From Chersky-840 sp963848335 (lineage in GTDB: Bacteria > Actinomycetota > Acidimicrobiia > Acidimicrobiales > UBA8190): a stretch of 64,000 nucleotides of DNA. The notes under the pieces are model-generated. The model ran no database searches. It was not told the DNA's origin and was given only the letters and a program-made list of their open reading frames with translations. Each line of letters begins with the position of its first letter. The first letter of the stretch is position 1. A program made the translations under genes and the position numbers. Location: contig CAWKDD010000003.1 of the NCBI GenBank assembly GCA_963848335.1, positions 1-64,000 on the forward strand, written 5' to 3'. Of the stretch, positions 1 through 9,555 are shown in pieces.

Positions 1-104
1 AAATTCAATCGTCTCACTTAGAGTCCAGTCCCAAGAGAAAGCTCCTCACCGCCGAAGGCTGGAAACGCATGATGATGCGTAAGAGCTACAAAGGCAAAAA
101 GTAA
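1..104 (+). CDS. C-terminal tail of an unidentified protein (cut by window edge)
   Basis: An open frame enters from the left edge (first full codon at base 3) and ends at TAA 102-104. The visible 33 residues are strongly basic and end in SYKGKK, with LTAEGWKRMMMRK before it. I do not recognise the family. It runs in the same direction as fabI, about 100 bp upstream of it, and base composition matches the chlamydial part of the window. Confidence 0.45.
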   Translation, partial: IQSSHLESSPKRKLLTAEGWKRMMMRKSYKGKK

Positions 105-202
105 ATCAAAAATTGAAAAATAGGCTCCCAGTCTAGAGTTGAGCTATTCCCCATTTTCTGGTATGATGATGCTTCTAAATTTTAATTTTCAAGGGAGCGA
201 TC

Positions 203-1139
203 ATGCTATCGATCAATCTCAAAGGAAAAAAAGCATTTATCGCCGGCATCGGCGACGACCAAGGCTATGGCTGGGCAATCGCAAAAGCGCTGGCAGAAGC
301 CGGGGCTGAAATCATCATTGGAACATGGACGCCGATCCTGAAGATCTTTACCCAATCCTGGAGCATGGGCAAATTCGACGAGTCCCGCCAGCTCTCCAAT
401 GGCAAAATGATGGAGTACCTCAAAGTCTACGCCTTGGATGCCGCCTTTGACAAGCCTGAAGACGTTCCCCAAGAGATCCGCGAAAACAAGCGCTACCAGG
501 ATGCCGCCGGATACACCATTTCTGAAGTCGCAGCCGCGGTCGAAAGAGACTTCGGCAAGATCGACATCCTCGTCCACGCCCTTGCCAACGGCCCAGAAGT
601 CAAAAAACCTCTCTTGGAGACCTCCCGCAATGGCTATCTCGCCGCCTTGAGCTCTTCCAGCTATTCCTTTGTCAGCTTGCTGCAGCATTTCGGCCCGCGC
701 ATGAATGCCGATGGAGCCTCCATTTCTTTGACCTATCATGGCCTCGGAAAAAGTCGTTCCCGGCTACGGCGGCGGCATGAGTTCTGCAAAAGCTGCGCTA
801 GAGAGCGACACCCGCACGCTCGCCTTTGAAGCAGGGCGCAAATGGGGCATCCGCGTCAATACGATCTCCGCAGGCCCTCTGCGCAGCAGAGCCGCTCGAG
901 CGATCGGGTTCATCGACAGCATGATCGAGTATTCTAAAGCCAATGCTCCTCTTGTCAAAGACATGACAGCAGAAGAAGTCGGCAACGCAGCGGCCTTCCT
1001 CTGCTCTCCTCTCGCATCGGCGATCACAGGCGCCATCCTGTACGTCGACAACGGCATGCATGCGATGGGACTGGCGATCGACAGCCAAGCGCTGCACAAG
1101 TCCAAAGAAGCCGAGCTGGCCGATGCCGCAAAATCGTAA
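203..1139 (+). CDS. fabI: Enoyl-[acyl-carrier-protein] reductase (NADH), plant/Chlamydia type, one frameshift
   Basis: FabI performs the last reduction of each fatty-acid elongation cycle (trans-2-enoyl-ACP to acyl-ACP, NADH-dependent, cytosolic). The N-terminus shows the Rossmann start KKAFIAGIGDDQGYGWAIAK; the middle has DILVHALANGPE and the C-terminal part has PGYGGGMSSAKAALESDTR with the catalytic Tyr and Lys. IGFIDSMIEYS and SPLASAITGA resemble chlamydial and plant plastid FabI more than the short proteobacterial type. The reading frame breaks near 737-745: an extra base in the CCTATCATGGCC stretch separates ISLTY from MASEKVVPGYGG. I treat the two pieces as one gene. AAGGGA lies just upstream of the ATG. 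Confidence 0.93.
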
Positions 1140-1202
1140 TATCAACGTGTTAAAAACAAATTGCTAGCAGCCACGCTTTCGATGTTTTGCACAGAAAAAC
1201 TT

Positions 1203-2288
1203 TTACCAGGTGTAGCTAAACACAGCTCCAACAGCAATGAATTTCGGAACGTTTCTGCCATACACGTTGAACCAAACTCCGGTAAGGAAGTTTAGGTATT
1301 CATTGGGATTGTATTCGATTGCTGGCGCCATGCTCAATTGATCGTTCGATCCAATCCCTACCACCGGAGCACTCAAATCGAATCGGAGGGAATCTTCGGG
1401 GTCGCCGCCCTCATCGAAAACGGCAGTTCCATGTCCTGGAAAGCCTGTAAATGCCGTATGGGCTGCCCAATTGTAAACTAAGTCAAACGCGAAGACCCAA
1501 TGTTTCGTCAAGCTCAATTCAAAGGCTAAATCGGCTTCTTGATAAGCGGCCGTAGAAAGTGTTCCATCGGTTCCATCGCCGCCCCCATAGCTATTGAAAC
1601 CTTTGACATGGACGCTAGTCGGAACTCCTACCGAATATGCCCCCCGTAATTGGATCGGATGTTTGGTCTTCCAGAGGATGATCTTGCTAATGCGAAAACC
1701 GAACTGTGTCTGATATGTTCCAAGACCTGTTGCATCCAATCCTAAGAGATTCGGGTTCAATTTTTGATATTTTCCAGTGGGAAAAATCTGATTGATCACA
1801 ATACGCATCGCAGGTTGATGCAATCCTTCATACATGAGGGGAATCCCAATCCCTGCGAGCATGTCGCCAAAACCGCCCGAAGTTTTGTTTTTTTCCCAGT
1901 TCACCATTCCTTGAATGGTTAAAGTAAAATCGAGCCAGTCCGTAATCCCAACCTGATAAGTGCTTGATAGATTCATCGAATAGCGATTGGTAGTGTTGAT
2001 GGATTTCCGATTTTGATCCCAAAGCCCATAGAATTGCGTGAAAAGAGGAGTGAGAGGAGACCAGCTGAAATCTCCTGGATATAAATTTGAAGCGCCTCCT
2101 GTGATCAAGGGACCAGCATATAAAAAATCAAAGATCCGATTCGCTTCTAAGAACTGTATTTCTTCTGGAGATTGATGTTCCTTCTCATCAAGATGATCCT
2201 GAAGAATCCGCAAAGACTCGAGCTCATTTTCTTCAGCAAAGATCGCCATCGGAAAAACTGCAGCTAAAGCAATGAGCCATCGGTTCAT
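1203..2288 (-). CDS. Outer-membrane beta-barrel protein with signal peptide
   Basis: This is a 361-residue intact frame. It begins MNRWLIALAAVFPMAIFA, a typical Sec signal peptide with cleavage likely before EEN. The rest is rich in alternating polar/aromatic strands (YQVGITDWLDFTLTIQGMV, IQLRGAYSVGV, WVFAFDLVYNW) and the last residues are FSYTW, an aromatic end typical of proteins inserted by BamA. It resembles putative porin/transporter barrels of the MetA-pathway type (Pfam PF13557 style), but that assignment is an impression. It converges with fabI and has no obvious operon partner. Function and ligand cannot be read from the sequence. Confidence 0.75.
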   Translation of the reverse strand: MNRWLIALAAVFPMAIFAEENELESLRILQDHLDEKEHQSPEEIQFLEANRIFDFLYAGPLITGGASNLYPGDFSWSPLTPLFTQFYGLWDQNRKSINTTNRYSMNLSSTYQVGITDWLDFTLTIQGMVNWEKNKTSGGFGDMLAGIGIPLMYEGLHQPAMRIVINQIFPTGKYQKLNPNLLGLDATGLGTYQTQFGFRISKIILWKTKHPIQLRGAYSVGVPTSVHVKGFNSYGGGDGTDGTLSTAAYQEADLAFELSLTKHWVFAFDLVYNWAAHTAFTGFPGHGTAVFDEGGDPEDSLRFDLSAPVVGIGSNDQLSMAPAIEYNPNEYLNFLTGVWFNVYGRNVPKFIAVGAVFSYTW

Positions 2289-2323
2289 AGAAGCCTATAA
2301 TCAGCGTTTTTACTTAAAGAAGA

Positions 2324-3678
2324 CTATTTGATCAGGACGCCGCCTTTAATGACATGCTCGACGTTTTCCAAGATCGTGATATCTTGGAGGGGGTCGCCTT
2401 TGACTGCGATCATGTCGGCGTAATGACCCGGGGAGAGCGAGCCAACCTTGTCAGACCACATCAGCAATTCTGCTGCTGTGACTGTAGCGGCTTGGATTGC
2501 TTGCATAGGAGTCATTCCATATTGAATCATATACTTGAATTGTCTTGCATTCTTTCCTTGCGGATAGATGCCAGAATCTGTGCCGAAAGTCATTTTGCAG
2601 CCCGCTTTTACCGCCTTTCTGAAGTTTTCTCTCTGCGCGTCTGTCGTTTCCCTGTTTTTTCTCAAAATATCCGGATGCCATCCTTCTTTCGTGCCGACTT
2701 CTTCGATCCAGCTGCCGCAGTAGATGTCCATATCTAAGAAGACGCCCTTTTTTTTGGCCAAAGCGATCCCTTCATCGGTAATGAGCGAGGCGTGTTCAAC
2801 GGCTCTTACCCCGCCATTGATGCAGTTGATAATTCCATCTGGACTGTTTGCGTGGGCGACGACCCAAGAGCCTCTTTCAGATGCTGCCTTGCAAGCCATT
2901 GCTATTTCTTCATTGGTCAGTTCTTGGATGCCGACACCTCCGCCGACGACCATGACTGCTCCCGTCGCGATCAACTTGATCGAATCGGCGCCACGACCCA
3001 GTAAATAGTTCACTTTCAATCGAACATCGTTCGGACTCGAGACGACGCCTACCTGAAAATCAGCCGGCACTTTGATGTCCGGGGCAAGTCCACTTGTCAC
3101 TTCTCCGCCGCCGCCAAGGGCTTGAATATATGTGCCCACTACATTCATGCGGGGACCAATCACGTAACCGTTATTGATCGCATTTTTGAGCGATACATCA
3201 GTCAGAGCGCGGAAGACGCCTACATCGTGCACCGTTGTAAAGCCGGCTTCTAGCGTGACTCTTGCATTATAGCATCCTAAGAGGACATCATCGGCGGCAG
3301 AATAGAGTAGAGGTTCGGCCACATTGGCGGTTGATTCAGCGCCGACCAAATGCGCGTGGCAGTCGATCAAGCCCGGCAGCACGGTGTACCCCGACCAATC
3401 GATCAGTGACCTTCTGGAGCGCCTTTCCAAGGAGTGATCGACAATACTTTCTCGTGTTGAATGGCTATGAGTTGGTCTTTGAGAATGACTTCTTTTTCAG
3501 GGTCGATCAAACGGCCTACTCTCACATATGTAATTTTATCGGTGTCAGCAGGGTTATGGTCTACCTCGTTCAATTCTTGATAAGGGAGGTCGTGGCAATT
3601 GCAACCTGCGAGAAGCGAATTGACTGAGAATAAAAGAATTCCGATCATTGATAAAAATTTCAACTGAGATTGAATCAC
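2324..3678 (-). CDS. Exported metal-dependent amidohydrolase (imidazolonepropionase-like), one frameshift
   Basis: This belongs to the amidohydrolase superfamily, hydrolases with a TIM-barrel and one or two metals. The N-terminus MIQSQLKFLSMIGILLFS ends in a lipobox-like LLAGC at about residue 25, so the enzyme is probably a lipoprotein. Metal-ligand motifs are visible: GLIDCHAHLVG (HxH), SIKLIATG (possible bridging Lys), WVVAHAN, AVEHASLI and FGTDSG (final Asp). The last residues are HVIKGGVLIK, usual for the small beta-sandwich domain. The frame shifts near 3400-3430, between KGAPEG and SLIDWSGYTVLPG; one indel restores a protein of about 450 residues. The substrate is unknown; related enzymes cleave cyclic imides, prolyl dipeptides or carboxyl amides. 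Confidence 0.85.
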
Positions 3679-3765
3679 AATTTTTTCCTCAAAGAGTGTT
3701 TTTTCTTCACGTTAAACATAGAAGTAAGTTGTAGGCAATACTTTTTTTTTGCTTTTTCTATGTTT

Positions 3766-5643
3766 TCAGATGCTAAAATTCAGATTAAGAAATTGCTCAC
3801 GCATAGGGATTTCAGAAATCCCAATATTGAATGTATAGCCAAGATTGATTTGTATGGAATGTTTACAGGAAATAGAAAAGTTGATGCCTCCGGAAACGAA
3901 TGTTGTCCTGGGCATTTTGGCGGGCCAGATCCCATCTGTTGCTGGTAAGGTTTTTTCTCGAAAATGGATATGCCGTACGCCCCCCAGCCATTGACGATTT
4001 ATACTTAGAAAAAGATCACCGATCCACGAAGGATACTCAAAACGCACCTCCCACCCCAGTCCCGTAGAGCAAGAACTGTTGTGTTGATCTTTGAAAACTA
4101 AACTTCCATAGTCGAGATTAAACTCACTATATCCATCTACAGACGTGTATTGATATTCCACATTCGCCAAAGGTCCCGTATTGACCACTTGACTACAGGT
4201 TGGAATGTAGTAAGCCCCATAGATTAATCCGTAATAATCCATTCCGTTTGTATCGCTATGAGTTTCCTGGGAAACCGGCCCTACTGAAAATTTTCTCTTA
4301 ATATGATCAAAGTCAAGAAATGCGACATTGGCAATGGCATTAACATACCCTCCCTGATGGCATTTCGGTGCCTCTTGATGTGCCTCTGTTGGGATGGAAG
4401 GTACAGCCGTCCAACCACCAAAAATAGACAGCGTAAACGCATTGAGATCATATCCGCATCTCGTAGTCTGGGTATGACAATGATAGTCATTCCAAGAAGC
4501 CTCTCCTGCAATTCCTAAATTCCACGCTCTCGTAATCTGTCCAAGGACACCCAAAGCGATATTACCGCCATGAAGGGAATTATCTCTGCAGGAATCACTC
4601 AATGCAGGCAGCGCCATAGGAGCATACGTTCCATTAACAAAAAAATAACAAGTTTTGTCTTTACGCAATGGCTGATTAGGAAAAAGCTCTTGCCGAATCC
4701 CTGCCACTTGCTCCCTTAATACAGCAAAGGGAGTTTCTGCCAACGTTGCATAACATTCCGCACCGCTCAACAAAGAAAAAATATAATCCGAGATCAGTTG
4801 ATGGACCGCTTCACTAAAGTGCGTTCCATCATACCAAAATGCAAACCCTGCAGTACCTTCTCCAAAAGGAAGGGGATATGGGCTAGGGTTGGGAGACGAG
4901 GTAACAGAAGAAAAACCATATTGTTGATAATTCTGTAATACGCTTGTAAAAAATCCAGCAAGATCCACTTCAAAAACGGGGAATCCGATCGTCTGCAGCT
5001 GATTTTGAAGCTCTCTATTTAATTCCCCGCTCTGTACTGTATAAATCGCTGCTTCTGGCGTCCCCAAAACAGAAGGGGTTGCTCCTATATTTGGCATATT
5101 CAAAATGACCAAATACTTGAATCCCAATTTATGCATAGAAGTGAGAATTGCACCCAAATTCACTGCTGCGTTGTAACCGGGATTCGGATTTGTCAGGGAA
5201 TTATACCCATAAATATCATTGGCTCCTCCGAAGATAAACGCTGGATTTTTTCTGCTCACAGAAGAGGGGATCAGTCCAATCTGATCGGTCAAGGAAGGAT
5301 TCACTGGGGGAAATATCGAAGGATAGTCAACCGTCCATGCAGCAACATAAGCGTAATTTTGTCCTCCTCGGGTATAGGGAGTGAGCCTTGCTTCCGTTAA
5401 CTGTTCTGATAAAAGAACTGGCCAGGTGACGCCATCTGTAATAGGACAAAATCTTGGATAAGGTAACGTTATCGGAGGTAAATCGAAAAATCCAGAGACC
5501 GCTCGTGAATTTCCGGAATCTGAAAGACTATCTCCTAAAACGACCATTCCTTGCGGAGGTACAGCAAATATTCTAGGACTATATGATGTCACGCCACCAC
5601 ATAAGAGCAACATTGCAACCGATTTTGAAAATACACGCTTCAC
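3766..5643 (-). CDS. GDSL-family esterase/lipase with C-terminal autotransporter-like barrel
   Basis: This 625-residue frame is intact. After a signal peptide (residues 1-27) comes VVLGDSLSDSGNS with the nucleophile Ser of block I; block III is FGGANDIYGY (Gly and Asn of the oxyanion hole) and block V is DGTHFSEAVH with the catalytic Asp and His, at about residue 270. From about residue 330 the sequence turns into alternating beta-strands with aromatic residues, ending QFLNLNFSI, like an autotransporter translocator. Known relatives (COG3240 phospholipase/lecithinase type) hydrolyse acyl esters at the bacterial surface. In an intracellular chlamydia-like bacterium it could act on host lipids; that is inference. 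Confidence 0.85.
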   Translation of the reverse strand: MKRVFSKSVAMLLLCGGVTSYSPRIFAVPPQGMVVLGDSLSDSGNSRAVSGFFDLPPITLPYPRFCPITDGVTWPVLLSEQLTEARLTPYTRGGQNYAYVAAWTVDYPSIFPPVNPSLTDQIGLIPSSVSRKNPAFIFGGANDIYGYNSLTNPNPGYNAAVNLGAILTSMHKLGFKYLVILNMPNIGATPSVLGTPEAAIYTVQSGELNRELQNQLQTIGFPVFEVDLAGFFTSVLQNYQQYGFSSVTSSPNPSPYPLPFGEGTAGFAFWYDGTHFSEAVHQLISDYIFSLLSGAECYATLAETPFAVLREQVAGIRQELFPNQPLRKDKTCYFFVNGTYAPMALPALSDSCRDNSLHGGNIALGVLGQITRAWNLGIAGEASWNDYHCHTQTTRCGYDLNAFTLSIFGGWTAVPSIPTEAHQEAPKCHQGGYVNAIANVAFLDFDHIKRKFSVGPVSQETHSDTNGMDYYGLIYGAYYIPTCSQVVNTGPLANVEYQYTSVDGYSEFNLDYGSLVFKDQHNSSCSTGLGWEVRFEYPSWIGDLFLSINRQWLGGVRHIHFREKTLPATDGIWPAKMPRTTFVSGGINFSISCKHSIQINLGYTFNIGISEIPMREQFLNLNFSI

Positions 5644-5767
5644 TAGATCTCCTGCACAACTTTTAGCAAGGCTAATATTTTTTTAAAAAAAATACACTAC
5701 TTATCTTTGCACAAGACAAAATTTAATAGCGTTGCTTTTGCCTAGCAGTGCCAGTAGGTAGTCACAA

Positions 5768-6610
5768 TCAAAGTTCTTTCAAAAGAATGTTAAATGCTTG
5801 AGCATAACCGCTGTGTTTATGATGTTTACTGATTTTGAATTCTAAAACATTCGCGAGCCCGTTTATGGGTGGAACGTTATTTTCTAGATAATTTACAATA
5901 ACCAAAGTGAAATTTAAACAAGGGAAATAATGATCTAGAGCTTCCTTTAGTTTTTGTGCTTTTTCAGCGGTTATTTGCTCTATATCATCTATTCCCCAGT
6001 AAAGGTCAGGATCATTTTGCAAATCATAGGCGACTCGAATAAAAAACACTTTTCCGCGATAGTCACGAAGCTGTCTAAAGCGATTGATTCTTCTATCATA
6101 TTTTGAATGCATTTCATGTAGTTGTTGGCTATATCGAGTCGCATTACACCAGATATCTGGAAAAGGCCAATCATGTCGAAATTCAATTTCATATTGGCAA
6201 TTTTCAATTACGTACGGATGTATGGGATGCTGAATGAGGTGTTTTTCATCTAAAAAACAAGAGAAATCATTTTCTAAAAGCAAAAGAAAACAGTCGTGAT
6301 TACAGGTGAGAAGCCAGTCAAAAGGAAAAGCTGCTTTTCTGAGATGATTAGCATTCAAGTGGACCGCGATTTCACAATGCGATCCTAAACTGACAAAAGT
6401 GACTTTCTGATCTAAACTTAGATCAGGGTCCCAGCCCTCGGCAATCAAATGACAATTAAAAAGGATGCCTATGGCAAAAAGGAATCTGCATGCGATAGCA
6501 TTCTTCTTTTTTGAGAGGAAGCAAAGCCTTCTCCAAATGCACTCCATTTCATGTTTTAAGATCTGGGCGTTAGAGACTGTTAATGGATTCAGATTTCGTC
6601 GCTTCTCCAT
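5768..6610 (-). CDS. DUF1796 family putative cysteine peptidase, probably exported
   Basis: The core VSLGSHCEIAVHLNANHLRK followed by AAFPFDWLL (residues 71-100) is the signature of the DUF1796 family (SLGSxC...PFDW), which has been proposed to have a papain-like fold with the Cys as nucleophile. The C-terminal half has NFTLVIVNYLENN and the start of a last helix. A hydrophobic stretch FLFAIGILFNCHLIAEG at about residues 43-59 looks like an uncleaved or internal signal, so the true start may be an internal ATG (for example MECIWRRLCFL). The family is common in large-genome amoeba-associated bacteria and viruses, but its substrate is not established. Confidence 0.72.
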   Translation of the reverse strand: MEKRRNLNPLTVSNAQILKHEMECIWRRLCFLSKKKNAIACRFLFAIGILFNCHLIAEGWDPDLSLDQKVTFVSLGSHCEIAVHLNANHLRKAAFPFDWLLTCNHDCFLLLLENDFSCFLDEKHLIQHPIHPYVIENCQYEIEFRHDWPFPDIWCNATRYSQQLHEMHSKYDRRINRFRQLRDYRGKVFFIRVAYDLQNDPDLYWGIDDIEQITAEKAQKLKEALDHYFPCLNFTLVIVNYLENNVPPINGLANVLEFKISKHHKHSGYAQAFNILLKEL

Positions 6611-6856
6611 AATTACCCTTCACTAATAGTGATACGGTGCAATGGTGCATTGTTGGAGCTATTACTCACAATGAAATACAAATGAACCTATCCCACTAAA
6701 ATCTTAAGTGTGTTATTTTTTTCCTATGATAGGATTGTCTTCATAAGTCATCTTTAGTTCATTTCTTCAACGGGAAATACTCTGCGGTATTCCAAATTTT
6801 AGCGAGTCCAGGAAACGATAGAAAAAACGGATAAAATTCAGCTTTGAGGATGTTTT

Positions 6857-8006
6857 ATGCTGAGGAACATTTATTACCTTTGTCCATGTGCTGAAGTTCC
6901 TTGTGGGGGTGTGCAAAAGATATATCAACATGTCGATGCTTTAAACCAAAATGGTTTCAATGCTTATGTTTTACATCCGGAAATAGGTTTTCGGTATCGT
7001 TGGAGAGAAAATAGAACGAAGCTCGCTTATTTCGAAGCTAATTATTGCAGTGGGAACCAAACAGCATCTGATTCAGTGAAAAATTTATTAAGAAAATGTC
7101 TTAAAAAGAAAACAACTTCTGTAACTAGATCTGTGTCTTTACACGACTTTGACAAGCAGCAGAAGATTTATTTTCTGTCCGACAATAATCACAAGGTCTA
7201 TCTGCCCAATCTCGATCAACAAGATGTGGTTGTGTTTAATGATTATATGGTGCCGGCATTGACATCTGTTATTGGGAAATTCCCATCGGTTATTCTCAAT
7301 TTTACCGCGTATACAACATTTCATGGGATGACGATTCGAGAATCGCTGGATAGGGCTTCTCTTTTGCCTTATGATCGACGTTGCATAGCTTGTATTGTTG
7401 GATCGAAAGATACTGGAGATTATCTAAAATTTGTTTTTCCTGAGCTGACCTATCATGTTTGTCCTTTCGGTGTTGATACTGAGCAATTTGTGTTTCATGG
7501 AGAAAAAGAAAGGAAAATGACTTTCATGCCGAGAAAATGTTCTGATCATCTGGTTCAAATTATCAACATTCTTAAACAAAGAAACAATTTCCCAACTTGG
7601 TCTTACGTTGCATTGGAAAATATGTCTCAAAAACAATTGATCGTAGAATTGAAGTCCTCTGCTCTTTTTTTAAGCACTTCTTATCTAGAAGGTTTTGGAC
7701 TGCCTCCAGCAGAAGCGTTATCAAGCGGCACTCTTGTGGTGGGTTATGACGGTGAAGGTGGGAAGGAGTTCTTTAATCCTCCTTTTGCTCACGCAATTTC
7801 TCATGGAAATATCATTGATTTTGTAAAAAAGGCAGAGGAAATGATGGCGCTATTTGAGAAAGATAGAGAGCAATTTATCCGAGCTGGCAAAATGGGATCC
7901 GATTTTCATCACCAGCAGATACTCTATTGCCGAAGAAAATAGAAGTGTCGTTAAGGCATGGAATCAAATTGCTGAAACAAAAAGCAAGCTGGATCGTGAC
8001 CTGTAA
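6857..8006 (+). CDS. GT4-like glycosyltransferase, frameshift close to the 3' end
   Basis: This is a GT-B type glycosyltransferase, transferring a sugar from a nucleotide donor to an unknown acceptor in the cytosol. The N-terminal domain starts IYYLCPCAEVPCGGVQKIY (Gly-rich loop after strand 1). The C-terminal domain holds LSTSYLEGFGLPPAEALS followed by GTLVVGYDGEGGKEFF, the E-x7-E type donor-binding motif of family GT4. One reading frame stops at 7942, but the +1 frame continues as YSIAEENRSVVKAWNQIAE to a TAA at 8004-8006, giving a normal C-terminal helix. I therefore place the end at 8006 and a base indel near 7920. A strong terminator follows directly. Confidence 0.82.
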
Positions 8007-8018
8007 AAATCAGTTCTG

Positions 8019-8066
8019 AAATTTGAGATCAGTCCTTTTTCAGTAGTTCCTGATCTCAAATTTTTT
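8019..8066 (+). terminator. Rho-independent terminator after the glycosyltransferase gene
   Basis: A perfect 14-bp stem (AAATTTGAGATCAG at 8019-8032 and its complement at 8050-8063) closes a 17-nt loop and runs into a T tract ending at 8066. It starts 13 bp after the glycosyltransferase stop. Because the stem base is A/T-rich it may also work weakly for the small minus-strand ORF that ends at 8076. Confidence 0.85.
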
Positions 8067-8075
8067 GAAGTGATG

Positions 8076-8192
8076 TTATAAGCCTTTGATATGGTGAGAT
8101 AATCTTCGGAGGTCTCTAGACACTTCTGTAAGCTTTTTTGCAAGAACCGCTTTTCTTCGTCTAAAATATTTTGTGGTCATCATTTTTTTCAT
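8076..8192 (-). CDS. Possible 38-residue basic protein
   Basis: An ATG at 8192 is preceded by AAGAGGA, a good ribosome binding site, and opens a 38-codon frame: MKKMMTTKYFRRRKAVL at the start, HHIKGL at the end. It is very rich in Lys and Arg and has no Cys, Trp or membrane segment. It converges on the terminator at 8019-8066. I do not recognise it. Chance is possible at this length; the RBS and the fit between stop and terminator argue for a real gene. Confidence 0.35.
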   Translation of the reverse strand: MKKMMTTKYFRRRKAVLAKKLTEVSRDLRRLSHHIKGL

Positions 8193-8642
8193 ACATTCCT
8201 CTTAATTATTTTGGTTTTCCTACTAATCCAAAAAACTACCTTAAAACTTTGCAACGATCTACGACCTGAGGAGGCTTTTGTGATTTTTTCTCAGCAGGCC
8301 TTTTTCTTAATCGAGGTCGAGCACAATAGATCCTCACTCATCTTTAATATACACAATTAATATTATAATTAATATATGTTAGTGCTAATTAATAAAAAAT
8401 TAATTAGCGTGTTAATTAACTTGCTAATACTCTAGTAATTAGCGTTAAAGAGTATAGTGAGCTGAGAGGGCTGTTATTTATAAGACGTTTATTTTAAGAT
8501 GTTTATGAATATGTCCAAGCAAAAACTAAAGGGATGATGACCGAAAAACTTGTGGAGAAGTATCTTAAGGAGTCCATCCCCCTAATGTCCGATGCTGAAG
8601 TGTTAAAATTCGGTTCAGATTGCGTAAAGCTAAAAGGGCTTT
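8193..8642. other. AT-rich spacer between the small ORF and cyoE
   Basis: No supported gene lies here. A 42-codon plus-strand frame at 8534-8662 overlaps the cyoE 3' end and lacks a convincing family match. The notable content is the repeat and hairpin cluster at 8384-8446, listed separately. There are no tRNA-like or transposase-like sequences in this stretch. Confidence 0.5.
8384..8446. repeat. AT-rich hairpin and iterated TTAATTAGC motif
   Basis: A perfect 10-bp inverted repeat, GCTAATTAAT (8384-8393) and ATTAATTAGC (8399-8408), has a 5-A loop. It is followed by GTTAATTAAC (palindromic, 8411-8420) and GCTAAT...ATTAGC (8423-8443). The word TAATTAGCGT occurs at 8401-8410 and again ending at 8445. 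The role is unknown: possible operator, folded leader or replication/recombination remnant. Confidence 0.5.
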
Positions 8643-9530
8643 TTATGGACTCAAATTACTAAAGGAGATAATCGAGCAAAGTACCGTGACTACGATGAGG
8701 GAAAAAGGTACATTTTGCGCGCCCAAAGTTGATCGTTGTCTGTTTTAAAACCCTTGATCGCCAGCCAAAGCCAAGCAGCGCCAAGAATTGTTGCAGCCAC
8801 TGTATATGCTACTCCAGTATAGCCAAACAGCGTCAGCATCAACGAAGAAACGATAAAGCGATGACATAGAGCACCATCTGAATTTTGGTTGCGTGGATCC
8901 CTTTTTTAAGGGGCAAAACAGGGAGTCGATGCTGCGGCATATTCTTCAAGCCGATAGATCGCGATCGCAAAAAAATGGGGCATCTGCCACAAGGCAATCA
9001 TGATAAATAAGATAGAGAGCGCCCTGATCGAAAGTCATTGCTCACAGCGCAATACCCGACAACCGGTGGCACGGCGCCTGCAATGCTGCCGATCAAAGTG
9101 CCATGGATCGAGTGGTATTTCGAAAAGCTATACAAAAGCACATAGACGGCAAAACCGAAGAGGGCGATCACCACTGTGATGAGATTGGTGAACAGAGGCC
9201 AAAAAAAAGTGCCCAAAAGGCCGAGGAAAATGGCGAAGATGATCGCATTTCGAGAAGAGATGGCCCCTATTGCAAGCGCTCGGTTTTGAGTCCTGGTCAT
9301 CTTTTGATCTGCATCGCGGTCGATGTAATTATTGAATGCGCAGGCTGAGGCAATGATCAGAGATAGGCCTGCAAGCGTTGCTAGAAATAGAGGGAATCGA
9401 TATGCCCTTTGGATGCAAGCGCAAACCCGCCGGCAGCGGTGATCGCATTGCCCAATATGATCCCGGGTTTGGTGAGCAAAAATAAGATTTGGCCTGATGT
9501 ATCATCCGCTGGTATCGAAATTTTTTCCAT
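8643..9530 (-). CDS. cyoE: Protoheme IX farnesyltransferase (heme o synthase), several frameshifts
   Basis: CyoE is a polytopic inner-membrane prenyltransferase that turns heme b into heme o for the adjacent oxidase. The ATG at 9530 gives MEKISIPADDTSGQILFLLT then KPGIILGNAITAAGGF, the conserved first helix. NNYIDRDADQKMTRTQNRAL carries the Asp-rich prenyl-diphosphate site, and GTLIGSIAGAVPPVVGYCAV is the second conserved block. The tail WARKMYLF continues, after one more shift, as SLIVVTVLCSIISFSNLSP to a TAA at 8643. At least three single-base shifts (near 9390, 8990 and 8700) break the frame. It is last in the cyo operon, 25 bp after cyoD. Confidence 0.88.
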
Positions 9531-9555
9531 TTCAATTATTTGCCTCTTAATGCTT

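Noticed and set aside
8534..8662. Short plus-strand ORF (42 codons) in the cyoE 3' region
   Set aside because: It overlaps the repaired cyoE C-terminus, has no good ribosome site and no family match.
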